In this document: one piece after another, positions 39,083-49,900 of the stretch
How positions within the stretch are numbered: position 1 is the stretch's first letter
How the letters are laid out: every line of letters begins with the position of its first letter
Source of the DNA: an uncultured Alphaproteobacteria bacterium
GTDB taxonomy: Bacteria > Pseudomonadota > Alphaproteobacteria > Rhodobacterales > Rhodobacteraceae
NCBI GenBank assembly: GCA_902625475.1
Contig: CACOBR010000001.1
Span: 85,587 to 149,586 of the forward strand
Reading direction: 5' to 3'
DNA length: 64,000 bases
Notes under the pieces: generated by a model
Databases searched by the model: none
What the model saw: the letters and a program-made list of their open reading frames with translations, nothing else
Told to the model about the DNA's origin: nothing
Translations under genes and position numbers: made by a program

Positions 39083-40243
39083 TTAAAAATTAAATTCTTT
39101 TTGGTTTAAGAATTGATGACTTTCTTCAATATTTGGATAGTCAATTCCTGCAAAAGTTTTTAATATTGCCTCAAGAATAATACTTGCACCTTCAACAGGT
39201 ACTGCCATTCCAATTTGTCTACGTATGCTTTCTTTTGAACCATGGAATATAAAATTATCTGGGAAGGTTTGCAATCTTGCTCTTTCTCTATTTGTAAGTG
39301 ATCTTGGTTCGGACCAATGATAGATATGAGTGCCTCCACCACCGCTTCCAGTTACAGTATAAGCAGGACTATTTGGATCAAGCCTTTTGTAAATCATAGA
39401 TAGCTTGGCATCTGAAACATTAAGTTTTAAATCATTTGGCAATTCAGCTGTCCAAGCATTTTCACCTGGTTTAATTTTTTTTAAACGTTCTATTACTTTA
39501 GAAGTTTGTTTTGTAAATTCATGATTATAAAAATGATCAAGAATTGGAGGATTTTCAATTGCTTCCTTGCAAGTTTTAAAGTTATTCCTGAATTTTGGCT
39601 TAGGAATTTTAAAGTTCAAATTAAGATCATTTCTTAAACCTACTAGGATATATCGGTGTCTTGCCTGAGGTATACCATATTCTTCAAATTTATAATGATG
39701 TGCCGCAATTTTATAACCATGAGTACCTGCGTTGGAAAGATCATTATAAATCTGTTGAAAAGCTTTTCCTGAATTTGCTACTGATATACCTGAAACGTTT
39801 TCTGCCAAAAAAAATTTTGGATTATTTCTATCTATAAATTTCACACCAAAAGTATAAAGTGGACCAAATTTTCCATAAAGTCCTTCTGTTTTTCCGACAT
39901 TGCTAAAGTCATTACAAGGAAAGCCATATAGCAATCCGTCAACATAAGGAAGTTTTTCAATTTCAAGTTCTCGGATATCTTCACAAATCACCTTAAATGA
40001 TTTTTCAGATTTTAAAGGTATATTCTTTTGATATGTAATGCATGTATCATAATGATTATCCGTTGCCCAAATATGTTTAAAGCAATATTTTTTATTATTT
40101 AAAGATATGTTAGTATTTTTTGCAGCCAACCCAATTCCTCCTGGACCGCAGTACATTTCACCTATAGTCAAAATGTTTTGCATTTTATTATTTGTATATT
40201 CAGGGAAGGTATAAGGTTTCTGATTTAGTAGATTTTTTACCAT
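39083..40243 (-). CDS. DNA (cytosine-5-)-methyltransferase
   Basis: GEMYCGPGGIGLAAKN; YGFPCNDFSNVG; FLAENVSGI; QARHRYILVGLR. Confidence 0.93.
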   Translation of the reverse strand: MVKNLLNQKPYTFPEYTNNKMQNILTIGEMYCGPGGIGLAAKNTNISLNNKKYCFKHIWATDNHYDTCITYQKNIPLKSEKSFKVICEDIRELEIEKLPYVDGLLYGFPCNDFSNVGKTEGLYGKFGPLYTFGVKFIDRNNPKFFLAENVSGISVANSGKAFQQIYNDLSNAGTHGYKIAAHHYKFEEYGIPQARHRYILVGLRNDLNLNFKIPKPKFRNNFKTCKEAIENPPILDHFYNHEFTKQTSKVIERLKKIKPGENAWTAELPNDLKLNVSDAKLSMIYKRLDPNSPAYTVTGSGGGGTHIYHWSEPRSLTNRERARLQTFPDNFIFHGSKESIRRQIGMAVPVEGASIILEAILKTFAGIDYPNIEESHQFLNQKEFNF

Positions 40244-40353
40244 CTAATTTCTTTAATCTTATTTAGTATAAATATTATCATTACAAAATTTAATTATATT
40301 AAATTATAGTTTCTTGAAATCATAACATAAAAATTTTTACAAGGTTATTTTTT

Positions 40354-40791
40354 ATGGATAATTTGAGTAAAAGGCAAAGAAGTTATAATATGTCTAAAAT
40401 CAGGTCAAAAAATACTTTACCTGAAATGAAAGTTAGAAAAAAACTTTTTGCTGCGGGACTTCGATATAGAACCCATACTAAAGGAATACCTGGTAAACCT
40501 GATATTTCTATAAAAAAATATAAAATAATTATCGATATAAAAGGATGTTTTTGGCATAGACACCCAAAATGTAAATATTCAAGTACTCCTAAATCTAATA
40601 CTCATTATTGGATTAAAAAAATAAATAATAATGTTGTTAGAGATAAAAATATTCAAAAAGTTCAAAAAAGTCTGGGATATAAAATTTTTGAAATTTGGGA
40701 ATGTGAAATTAACGATAAAGATAAACTATACCCAATTTTAAAAAAAATTTTTTGTTATTTAAACAAAAATTTTAACTTAAATTTGTATTGA
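40354..40791 (+). CDS. vsr: Very short patch repair endonuclease
   Basis: MSKIRSKNTLPEMKVRKKLFAAGLRYR; GKPDI; IDIKGCFWHRHPKC. Confidence 0.95.
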   Translation: MDNLSKRQRSYNMSKIRSKNTLPEMKVRKKLFAAGLRYRTHTKGIPGKPDISIKKYKIIIDIKGCFWHRHPKCKYSSTPKSNTHYWIKKINNNVVRDKNIQKVQKSLGYKIFEIWECEINDKDKLYPILKKIFCYLNKNFNLNLY

Positions 40792-40810
40792 CATTTTTAT
40801 TTTTATTATT

Positions 40811-40836
40811 ACATTAATTAATGTCATTAACATTAA
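40811..40836. promoter_or_regulatory. Palindromic operator candidate upstream of MerR-like gene
   Basis: ACATTAATTAATGT perfect 14-bp palindrome followed by a third ACATTAA half-site. Confidence 0.55.
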
Positions 40837-40847
40837 AATAAGTTAAT

Positions 40848-41810
40848 ATGAAAAATTACTTAAAAGAACAAAAATGGGAAGGGAATGCATCAGAATTAGC
40901 TAATAAGGCTAAATATTGGTTGGGTATCAAAAAAATAGGTGATCCAGATTTTATACCCAATGAAAGAATTGTTCGGGATTATGTGGCAAGAGGAATAATC
41001 ACTAGACCAGAAAGAAGAGGTAAGGAAGCAGTTTTTTCGTTTCTTCAACTGAGTCAGTTTTTAGCATGTCGGTCAATGCTAGGTGATGGATGGCCTTTAC
41101 AGAAGATTAGTGAAGATTTTCAAATTTCTTCTTTGAATGATATTTTAAATTTAATTCCGGGTGATCATCGAAACGACGATAGTCTATCTTTAATTAAAGA
41201 ATTTAAATCTCAAACTCGGAAAGAGAGTAATTCTTCTATTAATGCATCATATGAAGAAGATGATATTTTTAGAAATAATAATTTTGTGGGATCAAGAGAA
41301 GCGCCTTCTTTAAGTTCTTTTGAAAGAAGTGAAAGTTTTACAAATGCAAGTGAAGAATACTCTATAAAGAGCCAAAAAACACCAGAAACAAAAAAACCAG
41401 GATTTTTTGATCGATTTAAGAATAGAACTAGAAAAAATTATCAAATGCGTTCGGATATTAAGGATGTATTGCAAACTTTAGGAAGTGATTTAACCAACGT
41501 TATAAAAGAAGACTTTACAGCATACCAACTTGCAACATGGTTAATCTTAATGATTGATCAGAAGAAAGCTGAAAATATTACAAAAGAAGAAGCTGATGCT
41601 ATTGGAAGAGGTATCACTGCTGCACTTTTAAATAAGAATTATCTAACAAAGGAAGAAATTGGAAAGCACCGGTCTCAAATAAATAACTTAGTGAATAATA
41701 AAAATAACCGAGATCTTACTAATGAAATCCAGTTATTAAAAACACAATTAAATGAAAAAGAAAGGAGGATTGAAGAACTTTATAATCAATTAAAATTCAA
41801 AAATAAATAA
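40848..41810 (+). CDS. MerR-like HTH regulator with C-terminal coiled coil
   Basis: ERIVRDYVARGIITRPERRGKEAVFSFLQLSQFLACRSMLGDGWPLQKI; C-terminal LKTQLNEKERRIEELYNQL. Confidence 0.7.
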   Translation: MKNYLKEQKWEGNASELANKAKYWLGIKKIGDPDFIPNERIVRDYVARGIITRPERRGKEAVFSFLQLSQFLACRSMLGDGWPLQKISEDFQISSLNDILNLIPGDHRNDDSLSLIKEFKSQTRKESNSSINASYEEDDIFRNNNFVGSREAPSLSSFERSESFTNASEEYSIKSQKTPETKKPGFFDRFKNRTRKNYQMRSDIKDVLQTLGSDLTNVIKEDFTAYQLATWLILMIDQKKAENITKEEADAIGRGITAALLNKNYLTKEEIGKHRSQINNLVNNKNNRDLTNEIQLLKTQLNEKERRIEELYNQLKFKNK

Positions 41811-41917
41811 TCACATAAATATAAATATAATTAAGCAGTAACTAACAAAACTTATTCTCAAATAAAATAGATGCATTTCTATTAACGTAGAAGTTTTGCC
41901 AAAATAAAGGAGAAAAT

Positions 41918-43222
41918 ATGATAGATTTAATAATAACACCTGAAATTAATGCCTTATGCAATAACAAAGACAATGAATTGAACGTCTTAGTACAGGCAAG
42001 AGCAAAAGATGATTTTCAATTTATTAAAAAAAGAAAAAAACTTAATTTAGCTATTGTTATTGACCGATCAGGATCTATGAGTGGTCAACCATTAGAAGAA
42101 GCTAAGAAGTCAGCTATTATGTTAGTTGAAAAAATGTCTCAAACAGATCGTATTTCTATTATTACTTATGACAATATTCCACAAATAATAGTTCCATCAA
42201 CTTTATGTCATAATAAACGATATATCATTGGTGAAATATCAAGAATTGCAATAGGTGGATCTACTAACCTACACGGAGGATGGTTATTAGGAGCAGAAGA
42301 GATTGCAAAATATAAAAATAATAAAAGCATTAATAGAGTATTACTTTTATCAGATGGTAATGCCAATCAAGGCGTTTGTGATCCTTTTGAGATTTTCAGA
42401 CAGGTAGATAAATTATCTGAAACAGGGATTTCTACTTCTACTTATGGATTAGGACACCATTTTAATGAGGAATTAATGATTGGAATGGCAAATAATGGTA
42501 AAGGACAGGGTTATTATGGAGAGACAGCAGAAGATTTAATCGATCCATTTGAAGAGGAATTTGAACTTCTTGCCAATACCATAGCGACAAATCTCAAGTT
42601 AAAAGTTAAAATACCTCACTTTGTAAATCTAAAATCAATGAACAGACTAAATGGTACTTACCTTAATTGGTCTATTCCAGACCTTGCATTGGGTGGAGAA
42701 GGATGGGCATTATTTAAACTTTCAATAAAAAAAGAGTTTATTATAGATAAACCAATGGAAGTTTTAAGTTGTAAGCTTGAATATAAAAATTTAGAAGGTG
42801 ATAATCATTCAACTGAAGACCATAAACTTATATTAGATCCTTTAAAACCAAGTGCTTTTTCAGAAATAGAAATGAATGAAAAAGTCAATTCTAGAGTTCT
42901 AGAGGTTACAATTGCGGATTATCAAAGACAGGCTAGGGAAGCTGCGTTGAGAGGCGAATGGCATCAAGTTGATAGAATTATAGGATTTGCAAAAAATATT
43001 GGTGATCATCATGAATGGTTAAAGCAAAATATTATGGCTATAGAGAAATACGCAATTAATAGGCAAGCACAACAACTTTCTAAAGAGGCTTATTACAGTG
43101 CTGAAAAACTTGATAAAAGGCTTGCGTGTTATGATGAAGACGCTGACAATTATAGTATCGATCATGAAATTGCAAAACCTTCTTTTCTAAGGAGAAAATT
43201 AGAAAGAGGAAAAAGAATGTGA
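41918..43222 (+). CDS. vWA domain protein (YfbK-like)
   Basis: LAIVIDRSGSMSGQPL MIDAS; GGSTNLHGG; LLLSDGNANQG. Confidence 0.9.
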   Translation: MIDLIITPEINALCNNKDNELNVLVQARAKDDFQFIKKRKKLNLAIVIDRSGSMSGQPLEEAKKSAIMLVEKMSQTDRISIITYDNIPQIIVPSTLCHNKRYIIGEISRIAIGGSTNLHGGWLLGAEEIAKYKNNKSINRVLLLSDGNANQGVCDPFEIFRQVDKLSETGISTSTYGLGHHFNEELMIGMANNGKGQGYYGETAEDLIDPFEEEFELLANTIATNLKLKVKIPHFVNLKSMNRLNGTYLNWSIPDLALGGEGWALFKLSIKKEFIIDKPMEVLSCKLEYKNLEGDNHSTEDHKLILDPLKPSAFSEIEMNEKVNSRVLEVTIADYQRQAREAALRGEWHQVDRIIGFAKNIGDHHEWLKQNIMAIEKYAINRQAQQLSKEAYYSAEKLDKRLACYDEDADNYSIDHEIAKPSFLRRKLERGKRM

Positions 43223-43377
43223 CAATCAGAAAATAACATAAATTCAAAAAATTAAATAGTAGCAAATTGAACCTTTAAAATCCTTTTTTAAATTAATGAA
43301 TAAATATTTAAAATTTAAATTTTTTGATTATAGATTTTATCTTTTTGCTACTTATTTATTTTGATTAATTATAAACC

Positions 43378-43393
43378 AGACCTATATAGGTCT
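43378..43393. promoter_or_regulatory. Perfect 16-bp palindrome upstream of the 59-aa ORF
   Basis: AGACCTATATAGGTCT, followed by another CTATATAG. Confidence 0.5.
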
Positions 43394-43437
43394 ATATAGT
43401 TTATTATTTTTATTTAATTAATAAGGAGTGAAATATA

Positions 43438-43617
43438 ATGTCAAAACCTGGGAATTACTTAGGTGGATCGGTTCTTATAAAGCCAAAAAATCCTTACAAT
43501 AAACCAGTACAGTCTTATCGATTAAAAAAGGAATATATAAATCATCCAACAGCTCAATTTAAAATGAGCTTCAAAAAATTTAAAAATTTAAAAGCACTAG
43601 GAATTGAAATAACTTAA
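43438..43617 (+). CDS. 59-aa basic protein, not in the supplied ORF track
   Basis: ATG with aaggagtg RBS; MSKPGNYLGGSVLIKPKNPYNKPVQSYRLKKEYINHPTAQFKMSFKKFKNLKALGIEIT. Confidence 0.6.
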   Translation: MSKPGNYLGGSVLIKPKNPYNKPVQSYRLKKEYINHPTAQFKMSFKKFKNLKALGIEIT

Positions 43618-43660
43618 AATATAAATTTAAACTCAAAAATCAGCTATAAATGGAAATAAG

Positions 43661-44695
43661 TTGACTTCAAAACTTATTGAAAGATTTCATTCAATTGAAC
43701 CTACTGATGCACAACGCTGGAGGGCAATAAACCTCTTTGGAAGAAACGTAGCATCCTATAAATTTTCTTTAGCTAAAAGTATTCTATCTTTAGCAAAAAT
43801 TCAAAAAACTAGTATAAGTTTAGATGATTTAGCTATACCTTATGCGCAAAATTTATGTGAACATTTAAAATTGTCTCCCAAACAAACCTCTAGTAAAAAA
43901 AGTACTTTTTTAGAATCTTGTCAAAATTTTAATCTTAACAAAATATCTAAAATTGAATTATTGGATATTACAAAAAGAGTAGGATTTAATTATGTACTTG
44001 ATGCATTTCATATAGTAAATGGAAAAGAAATTGGCACTCGTTTCTTTGAAAATAATAGAAAAAATTCAAAGGAAATAATTTTGACCGATGAAATTTTAAA
44101 ATTGGCTTCTAATAATCAAGGATATAACTTATTACAAGAAACTGAAGCAAGATGGCGTTTGGTAGAAACGTCTTGGTCTTTAGGATTATCAAAAAATCTT
44201 ATTCAAGCTGATTTTGATCGAGATGCTATATTTATTGATAAACATAAACAAAAAAGAACAGATATAACTTCATCAAGGGCAGCTTTAAATGGTTATCAGA
44301 AAAGCAAGTGTTTTTATTGTTTCAAACCAATATCAATTATTAAAGATAATTATAATTTTTGCGATGTTGATCATTTTTTTCCTTTTGATTTAAAAAAGAA
44401 ATCTGTATTAAAATCAGTTGATGGTATTTGGAATTTGGTTCTTTCCTGCAAGGATTGTAATAGAGGTAAGATGGGTAAATTTAACCTCGTACCTGCTAAA
44501 AGACTTTTAAAAAGACTGCATCAAAGGAATGAATATTATATTTCAAGTCATGATCCTTTAAGAGAAACAATAATCTATCAGACAGGAAATACTGAAATAA
44601 TTAGAAGTTCATTTTTACAAAACAATTTTGAGACTGCAAAAATAAACTTAATACATGAATGGTCACCAAAAATAGAAGGAAATGCTGCTTTCTAA
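43661..44695 (+). CDS. HNH endonuclease-domain protein
   Basis: KCFYCFKPI...CDVDHFFPFDL...GIWNLVLSCKDCNRGKMGKF. Confidence 0.85.
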   Translation: MTSKLIERFHSIEPTDAQRWRAINLFGRNVASYKFSLAKSILSLAKIQKTSISLDDLAIPYAQNLCEHLKLSPKQTSSKKSTFLESCQNFNLNKISKIELLDITKRVGFNYVLDAFHIVNGKEIGTRFFENNRKNSKEIILTDEILKLASNNQGYNLLQETEARWRLVETSWSLGLSKNLIQADFDRDAIFIDKHKQKRTDITSSRAALNGYQKSKCFYCFKPISIIKDNYNFCDVDHFFPFDLKKKSVLKSVDGIWNLVLSCKDCNRGKMGKFNLVPAKRLLKRLHQRNEYYISSHDPLRETIIYQTGNTEIIRSSFLQNNFETAKINLIHEWSPKIEGNAAF

Positions 44696-44696
44696 T

Positions 44697-45279
44697 GAGT
44701 TTTGAATACTACAATCGTAATGGAGATAATTTTTTTAAAGATACGGTTAATCTTTCTATGAATCATATATACGAAAAATTCCTTCCATATGTCAAAAAAT
44801 CAGGTTTGATATTAGATGTTGGATGTGGTTCAGGTAGAGATAGTAAATACTTTATTGATAGAGGTTATAGTGTGATAGCTGTTGATGCTTCAGAGAAGAT
44901 GGTTGATTTAGCAAGATCATATAGTAGTGCTGATATAAGACTTATGAATTTTAATGAAATTAATTGGTTAGATAAGTTTGATGGGATCTGGGCTTGTGCT
45001 TCTCTTTTACATATTTCATCAAATGCTTTTCTGAAAGTTGGGAAGAAATTATATTCTGCTTTGAAGAATAATGGGGTGATCTACATGTCATTTAAAGCAG
45101 GAGAAGGAAATTACAAGAAAGATGGTCGATTTTTTCAATGTTATAATAAAAATAAAATACAAAAATTGATTAAGGAAGTTGGTTTTAGCAATGAAGGAAA
45201 TATTTGGATTACTAAAGATGTTAGAAGTGGAAGAGAAGAAGAAAAGTGGCTAAATATCATTTACATAAAAAAATTATAA
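44697..45279 (+). CDS. Class I SAM-dependent methyltransferase
   Basis: GLILDVGCGSGRDSKYFIDRGYSVIAVDASEKMVDLA; start set at ATG directly after HNH stop. Confidence 0.88.
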
Positions 45280-45304
45280 GAATTAAAAATTTTAATTATA
45301 AATA

Positions 45305-46144
45305 TTACTTGAAATTTATATCTAATAAATCCCACTCAGATTGAGTGCCAATTCTAATAGGTAAAATAGTTGTTCCAATTCCAGATGTCGTAAATACAGT
45401 TTTTTGATTATCTTTATATAATCCACAATGTGCTTCTCTTGGTACTTCGGAAGGTATCCAAATTGGACCTATAAATGGAAAACTAATTTGTCCGCAATGA
45501 GTATGTCCAGAAACAACAAAGCCTTTTATTTTGTAGTGAAATGCCCCTGCAGGATCATGTGTTATAGTGATTTTTGGTTTGTTTTTACATATTTCTGGAA
45601 ATTCTATATATTTCAAACGATTAGTATAAAAATCAGCAAGACCTCTGATACAAATATCCGTAGACGATAAACTTAGTATAGAAATTTCATTTTCTAAGAT
45701 ATTAGCATTTTGCTTATTAAATTCATTGATCCAATTAACAGGATTAGACCAGGTCTCATAGTTTCCAAGTATAAAAACCGATGGTTTATTGGGAACGCTC
45801 GTTAATATTTTTACTAATTTAGAGCGATGTTTATTAAAATCTAAAACTTTTCTTGGGTTATTGGTATAATCACCTACAAAAAGTAAGAGGTCTAATTCAT
45901 ATTTATTAATTTCCCGCAAAACTTCAATTAATTCTGCATAACTATTATTATTTTCAGGTGTATGCGTATCTCCAATTATACCTAACTTCAAAGAAATTGG
46001 TTGTTGATCATTATTAAGACCTAAATCTTCAATTTCTAATGAAACCTTATTGACTTGAGTGTTAAGATTACTGGAAATAATGAGGTAAAAAGAAAATCCC
46101 AATAAGGATATGAATATAATAGAAAATAATATAAATCTTATCAT
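45305..46144 (-). CDS. Membrane-anchored metallophosphoesterase
   Basis: N-terminal TM; GIIGDTH, FVGDYTN, ILGNYE, SGHTHCGQ. Confidence 0.88.
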   Translation of the reverse strand: MIRFILFSIIFISLLGFSFYLIISSNLNTQVNKVSLEIEDLGLNNDQQPISLKLGIIGDTHTPENNNSYAELIEVLREINKYELDLLLFVGDYTNNPRKVLDFNKHRSKLVKILTSVPNKPSVFILGNYETWSNPVNWINEFNKQNANILENEISILSLSSTDICIRGLADFYTNRLKYIEFPEICKNKPKITITHDPAGAFHYKIKGFVVSGHTHCGQISFPFIGPIWIPSEVPREAHCGLYKDNQKTVFTTSGIGTTILPIRIGTQSEWDLLDINFK

Positions 46145-46291
46145 GACATTAACAGAATGAAATTATAGGTACATATTTCAAAATTTGCATCGATGTGTAC
46201 TATGGAAAAATTTAAAAATCGTCTTACATTTCTAATTATTCTTGAATCTTACAAAGTTTAAAAAAAAAGTTAAAAATCCTTAAATTATTAA

Positions 46292-46843
46292 CTATAATTT
46301 TTTACAAATCTCAAATGCATTATCTAAAGCAGTAACTAAATTATTATTGCTCCAACTATTGTATGTAATATCAAAATAGTCTGAAATTTTCATATCATCA
46401 GTATCAATATACTTCATAGAAATTGAGTTTTCTCTCATTAATACTTTTTTTAGAACTTCAATCGGTATCCAATTTAAATCAACAACTGCCATGTGCCCTA
46501 ATAAAAAAGGTGAAGTGAATAAAATTTTAGCAATTATTGCATCTCCCATAAACAAACTATCTACAAGTGTATCCCGTAAGTTCAATATATCTGGATGATC
46601 ATTTGTTGTATATACATAGGTCAGTAAATTACCATTTTCGCAATTATCTTTTACTAACCTTATAATTAATTTGTCACCATTGGTAATCAACCCATTTACT
46701 GAAATACGAATTTCTTTTTTGTTATGATCATCGATTAACCATTCATTTTCTACATATTCTTTTTGACCAACAATTTCACTCCAACTAGGGAATGATAAAA
46801 GGGGTAAAAAAAGGATAAGTATAATTAAGGTTATATTCTTCAT
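46292..46843 (-). CDS. Hypothetical exported protein
   Basis: Signal peptide; 183-aa ORF. Confidence 0.6.
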   Translation of the reverse strand: MKNITLIILILFLPLLSFPSWSEIVGQKEYVENEWLIDDHNKKEIRISVNGLITNGDKLIIRLVKDNCENGNLLTYVYTTNDHPDILNLRDTLVDSLFMGDAIIAKILFTSPFLLGHMAVVDLNWIPIEVLKKVLMRENSISMKYIDTDDMKISDYFDITYNSWSNNNLVTALDNAFEICKKL

Positions 46844-46971
46844 AAATATCTAGGGATAAAAAATCCCCCTTTGGAAATCACTCGACAGTAAATAAAATAT
46901 ATTGTCATAATATATACTTATTTCAAATAAACTACTTTAATTAAAAAATTCAAAAAAACTCTTATATTTAC

Positions 46972-49900
46972 ATGCAAATCAATAATGAAAAAATATTATT
47001 TTCTCCATCAGATTTAATTGATTTTATGGATTCATCATTTGTTTCTCATATGGAAAGACTAGTTTTAACAAATCCAGAATTCAAAAAATTTATTGATCCA
47101 GTTGATCCATTATTGAGTGCACTTCAAAGTAAAGGATACGCACACGAAGAGAATTTTTTAAAATCTCTTGATTTTTCAAACAATCAGATTTGTAAGATCA
47201 AAAGGACTAATAAAGAGAAAATGTTTTCAGAAACAAAGAAGGCTATGAATGAAGGAAAAGAAATTATTTACCAAGCCTACCTAGAAAATGAAAGGTTTGG
47301 TGGCATAGCTGATTTTTTAAAAAAAATACCAGGTACTTCAAGTTTGGGAAATTATCATTATGAGGTTTGGGATACAAAATTATCAAAAAAAATGAAACCT
47401 TATTTTGCAATTCAATTATCTTGCTATTCGGAGTTACTTCATGAAATACAAAAGAAATATCCAGAAAGATTTTCAATTATTTTAGGAAATAATGAAAAGA
47501 TTTCTCTCAAATTAAGTGATTACTATTCTTATTATACTGAGTTAAAGAATAATTTTTTTCAATTTCATAAAGACTGGAAACCTAATAATTTCCCAGATCC
47601 AGGTGATTTTTCTAATAATGGGAAATGGAGTAATTACGCTGAAAGTCTTTTACAGGAAAAAAGACATCTAAGACTGGTTGCAAATATCACTAAAGGACAA
47701 ATTAGAGCTTTAAAATCAAAAGGTATATCTACTATCGATGACTTGGCTGAAACACAAAAAATGTCGATCCCAAAAATTAATACATTTGTATTAGATCGTC
47801 TTAAATTACAAGCAAAGTTACAAATTGAATCTGAAAATAAAGATACACCACTTTATAAACTTATTAAAATTTCGAATAAAGAAGGTGAGGGATTAGATCA
47901 ACTACCTAGCGGTTCTGCAGATGATATTTTTTTTGATATAGAGGGCTTTCCATTAATTGATGGTGGATTAGAGTATTTGTGGGGAGCATCTTATTATAAT
48001 CAAAGCAAATCTTTAGACTTCATTGATTATTGGGCGCATGACCAAGAAGGAGAGAAGAACGCATTATCAAGTTTTATTACTTTTGCTTTTAATAAGTGGA
48101 AGAAAAATCCAGCAATGCATATTTATCACTATGGGAATTATGAAATAGCCTCCATTAGAAGGTTAATGGGTCGGTATGGAGTATGTGAATATGAAGTTGA
48201 CACTCTTTTACGTCAAAAAGTATTTGTTGATTTATATAAAATTATAAAAAATTCAATATTGATAGGAGAACCTGGGTATTCAATTAAAAATGTTGAAAAG
48301 TTATACCGTGGAAAAAGAAAAACAGAAGTAAAAAGCGGAGGAGAATCCGTCATAATGTATGAAAATTGGAGAAGTAATCCCGACGGATCTGATTGGAAAA
48401 ATTCTGAAATACTGAATACAATAAGGGAATATAATAAAGAAGATTGTATTTCAACTAAAGATTTAACGCAATGGTTAAGAAAAAGACAATCCGAGCTGAA
48501 TATAGAATATTCTTTGAGTATAAATAGCGAAAAATTAGAAATAGAAGAAGAAATAACTGAGACTACACTATTTAGAGATAAGTTATTCAACACGGCATCA
48601 AAAATAAAAGAAGAAAATAAAATAATTAAAGAAACCTTATATAACTTAGCGTGGTTTCTTGAGTTCCATAATAGAGAGAATAAACCTAGTTGGTGGAGAT
48701 TTTTTGATCGTCAAAGTTCAAATGAATACGAATTATATGACGATATGGATTGCTTAGTTGGCTTAAAAAGAACCCAAACAGCGCCATTTTTACCAACACC
48801 TAAATCCAGAAATCAAGTATATGAATATTCATTTGATAATACTCAACCATTTAAAGGATCGATGAAGAATAATTATTATTTATTAGATCCAGAACAAAGA
48901 AAAGTGACTGTTAAAGATTTTTTTAATAGTGCAGGGTTAATTCACTTATCATATAAATCAGAATTACCAGATAGAATTTCTCTTATTCCCAATGAATACT
49001 TAAGTCCGAAACCCATCCCCAATCAATTAAAAATAAACATTGAGAACATTATTAAAAATTCCTTTCCAAATTGTGCGATTATTGATTTTCTTTTTAGAAA
49101 ACCACCTCGTTTTAAATCAGGAATAAGGGAAATTATAGTTAACAATTCTCTTAATAATGATGACTTTTTATCTGAAACGATAAAAGTAGCAAATGATCTT
49201 GATAGAAGTTATCTCTGTATTCAAGGACCGCCGGGAGCTGGAAAATCCTATACAGCAGTTAGAATAATAGGAGATTTAATAAATAAGGGTAAGAGAATTG
49301 GAATTTCTTCCAATAGTCATTCTGCAATTATAAACCTTATGACTGGTGTATCTGATTATCTTAATAAAAACAATATATTAGGTGATTTATATAAACAAGG
49401 TGGATCTAAAAATGAGGTCCTTTTTGAAAGAAAAAATGTTGGACATATTGGACGCGCAGTAGATTGCCTCGATTTCTTTAATGAAGCAAGTTCTATATTT
49501 GGTGGGACTGCTTGGTTTTTTTGTAATTCTGAATTTTCATCTATTGAAAATAAAGTAGTCCCATTAGATTTTTTATTTATTGACGAAGCAGGTCAAGTAC
49601 CAGTAGCTAATTTAATCGCTATGAGCCACATTGCTGATAATTTGATTTTAATGGGTGATCAAATGCAACTTAGTAATCCTACGCAGGGAACTCATCCAGA
49701 TGAAAGCGGAAAGTCTATATTAGAATATCTTTTAGGTGATCAATCAACTATTCCACCAGATATTGGTATTTTTTTGCCCAAAACATTTAGAATGCATCCA
49801 GATTTATGCGGTATAATTTCAGAACAAGTATATGACAACCGACTTTTATCAGACGATAGCACTTTAACAAATACATTAAGTAGTGAATTGATTAATCTAG

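Noticed and set aside
48213-48593. 126-aa antisense ORF inside the TM0106-type gene
   Set aside because: Antisense to a well supported coding region; no independent support.
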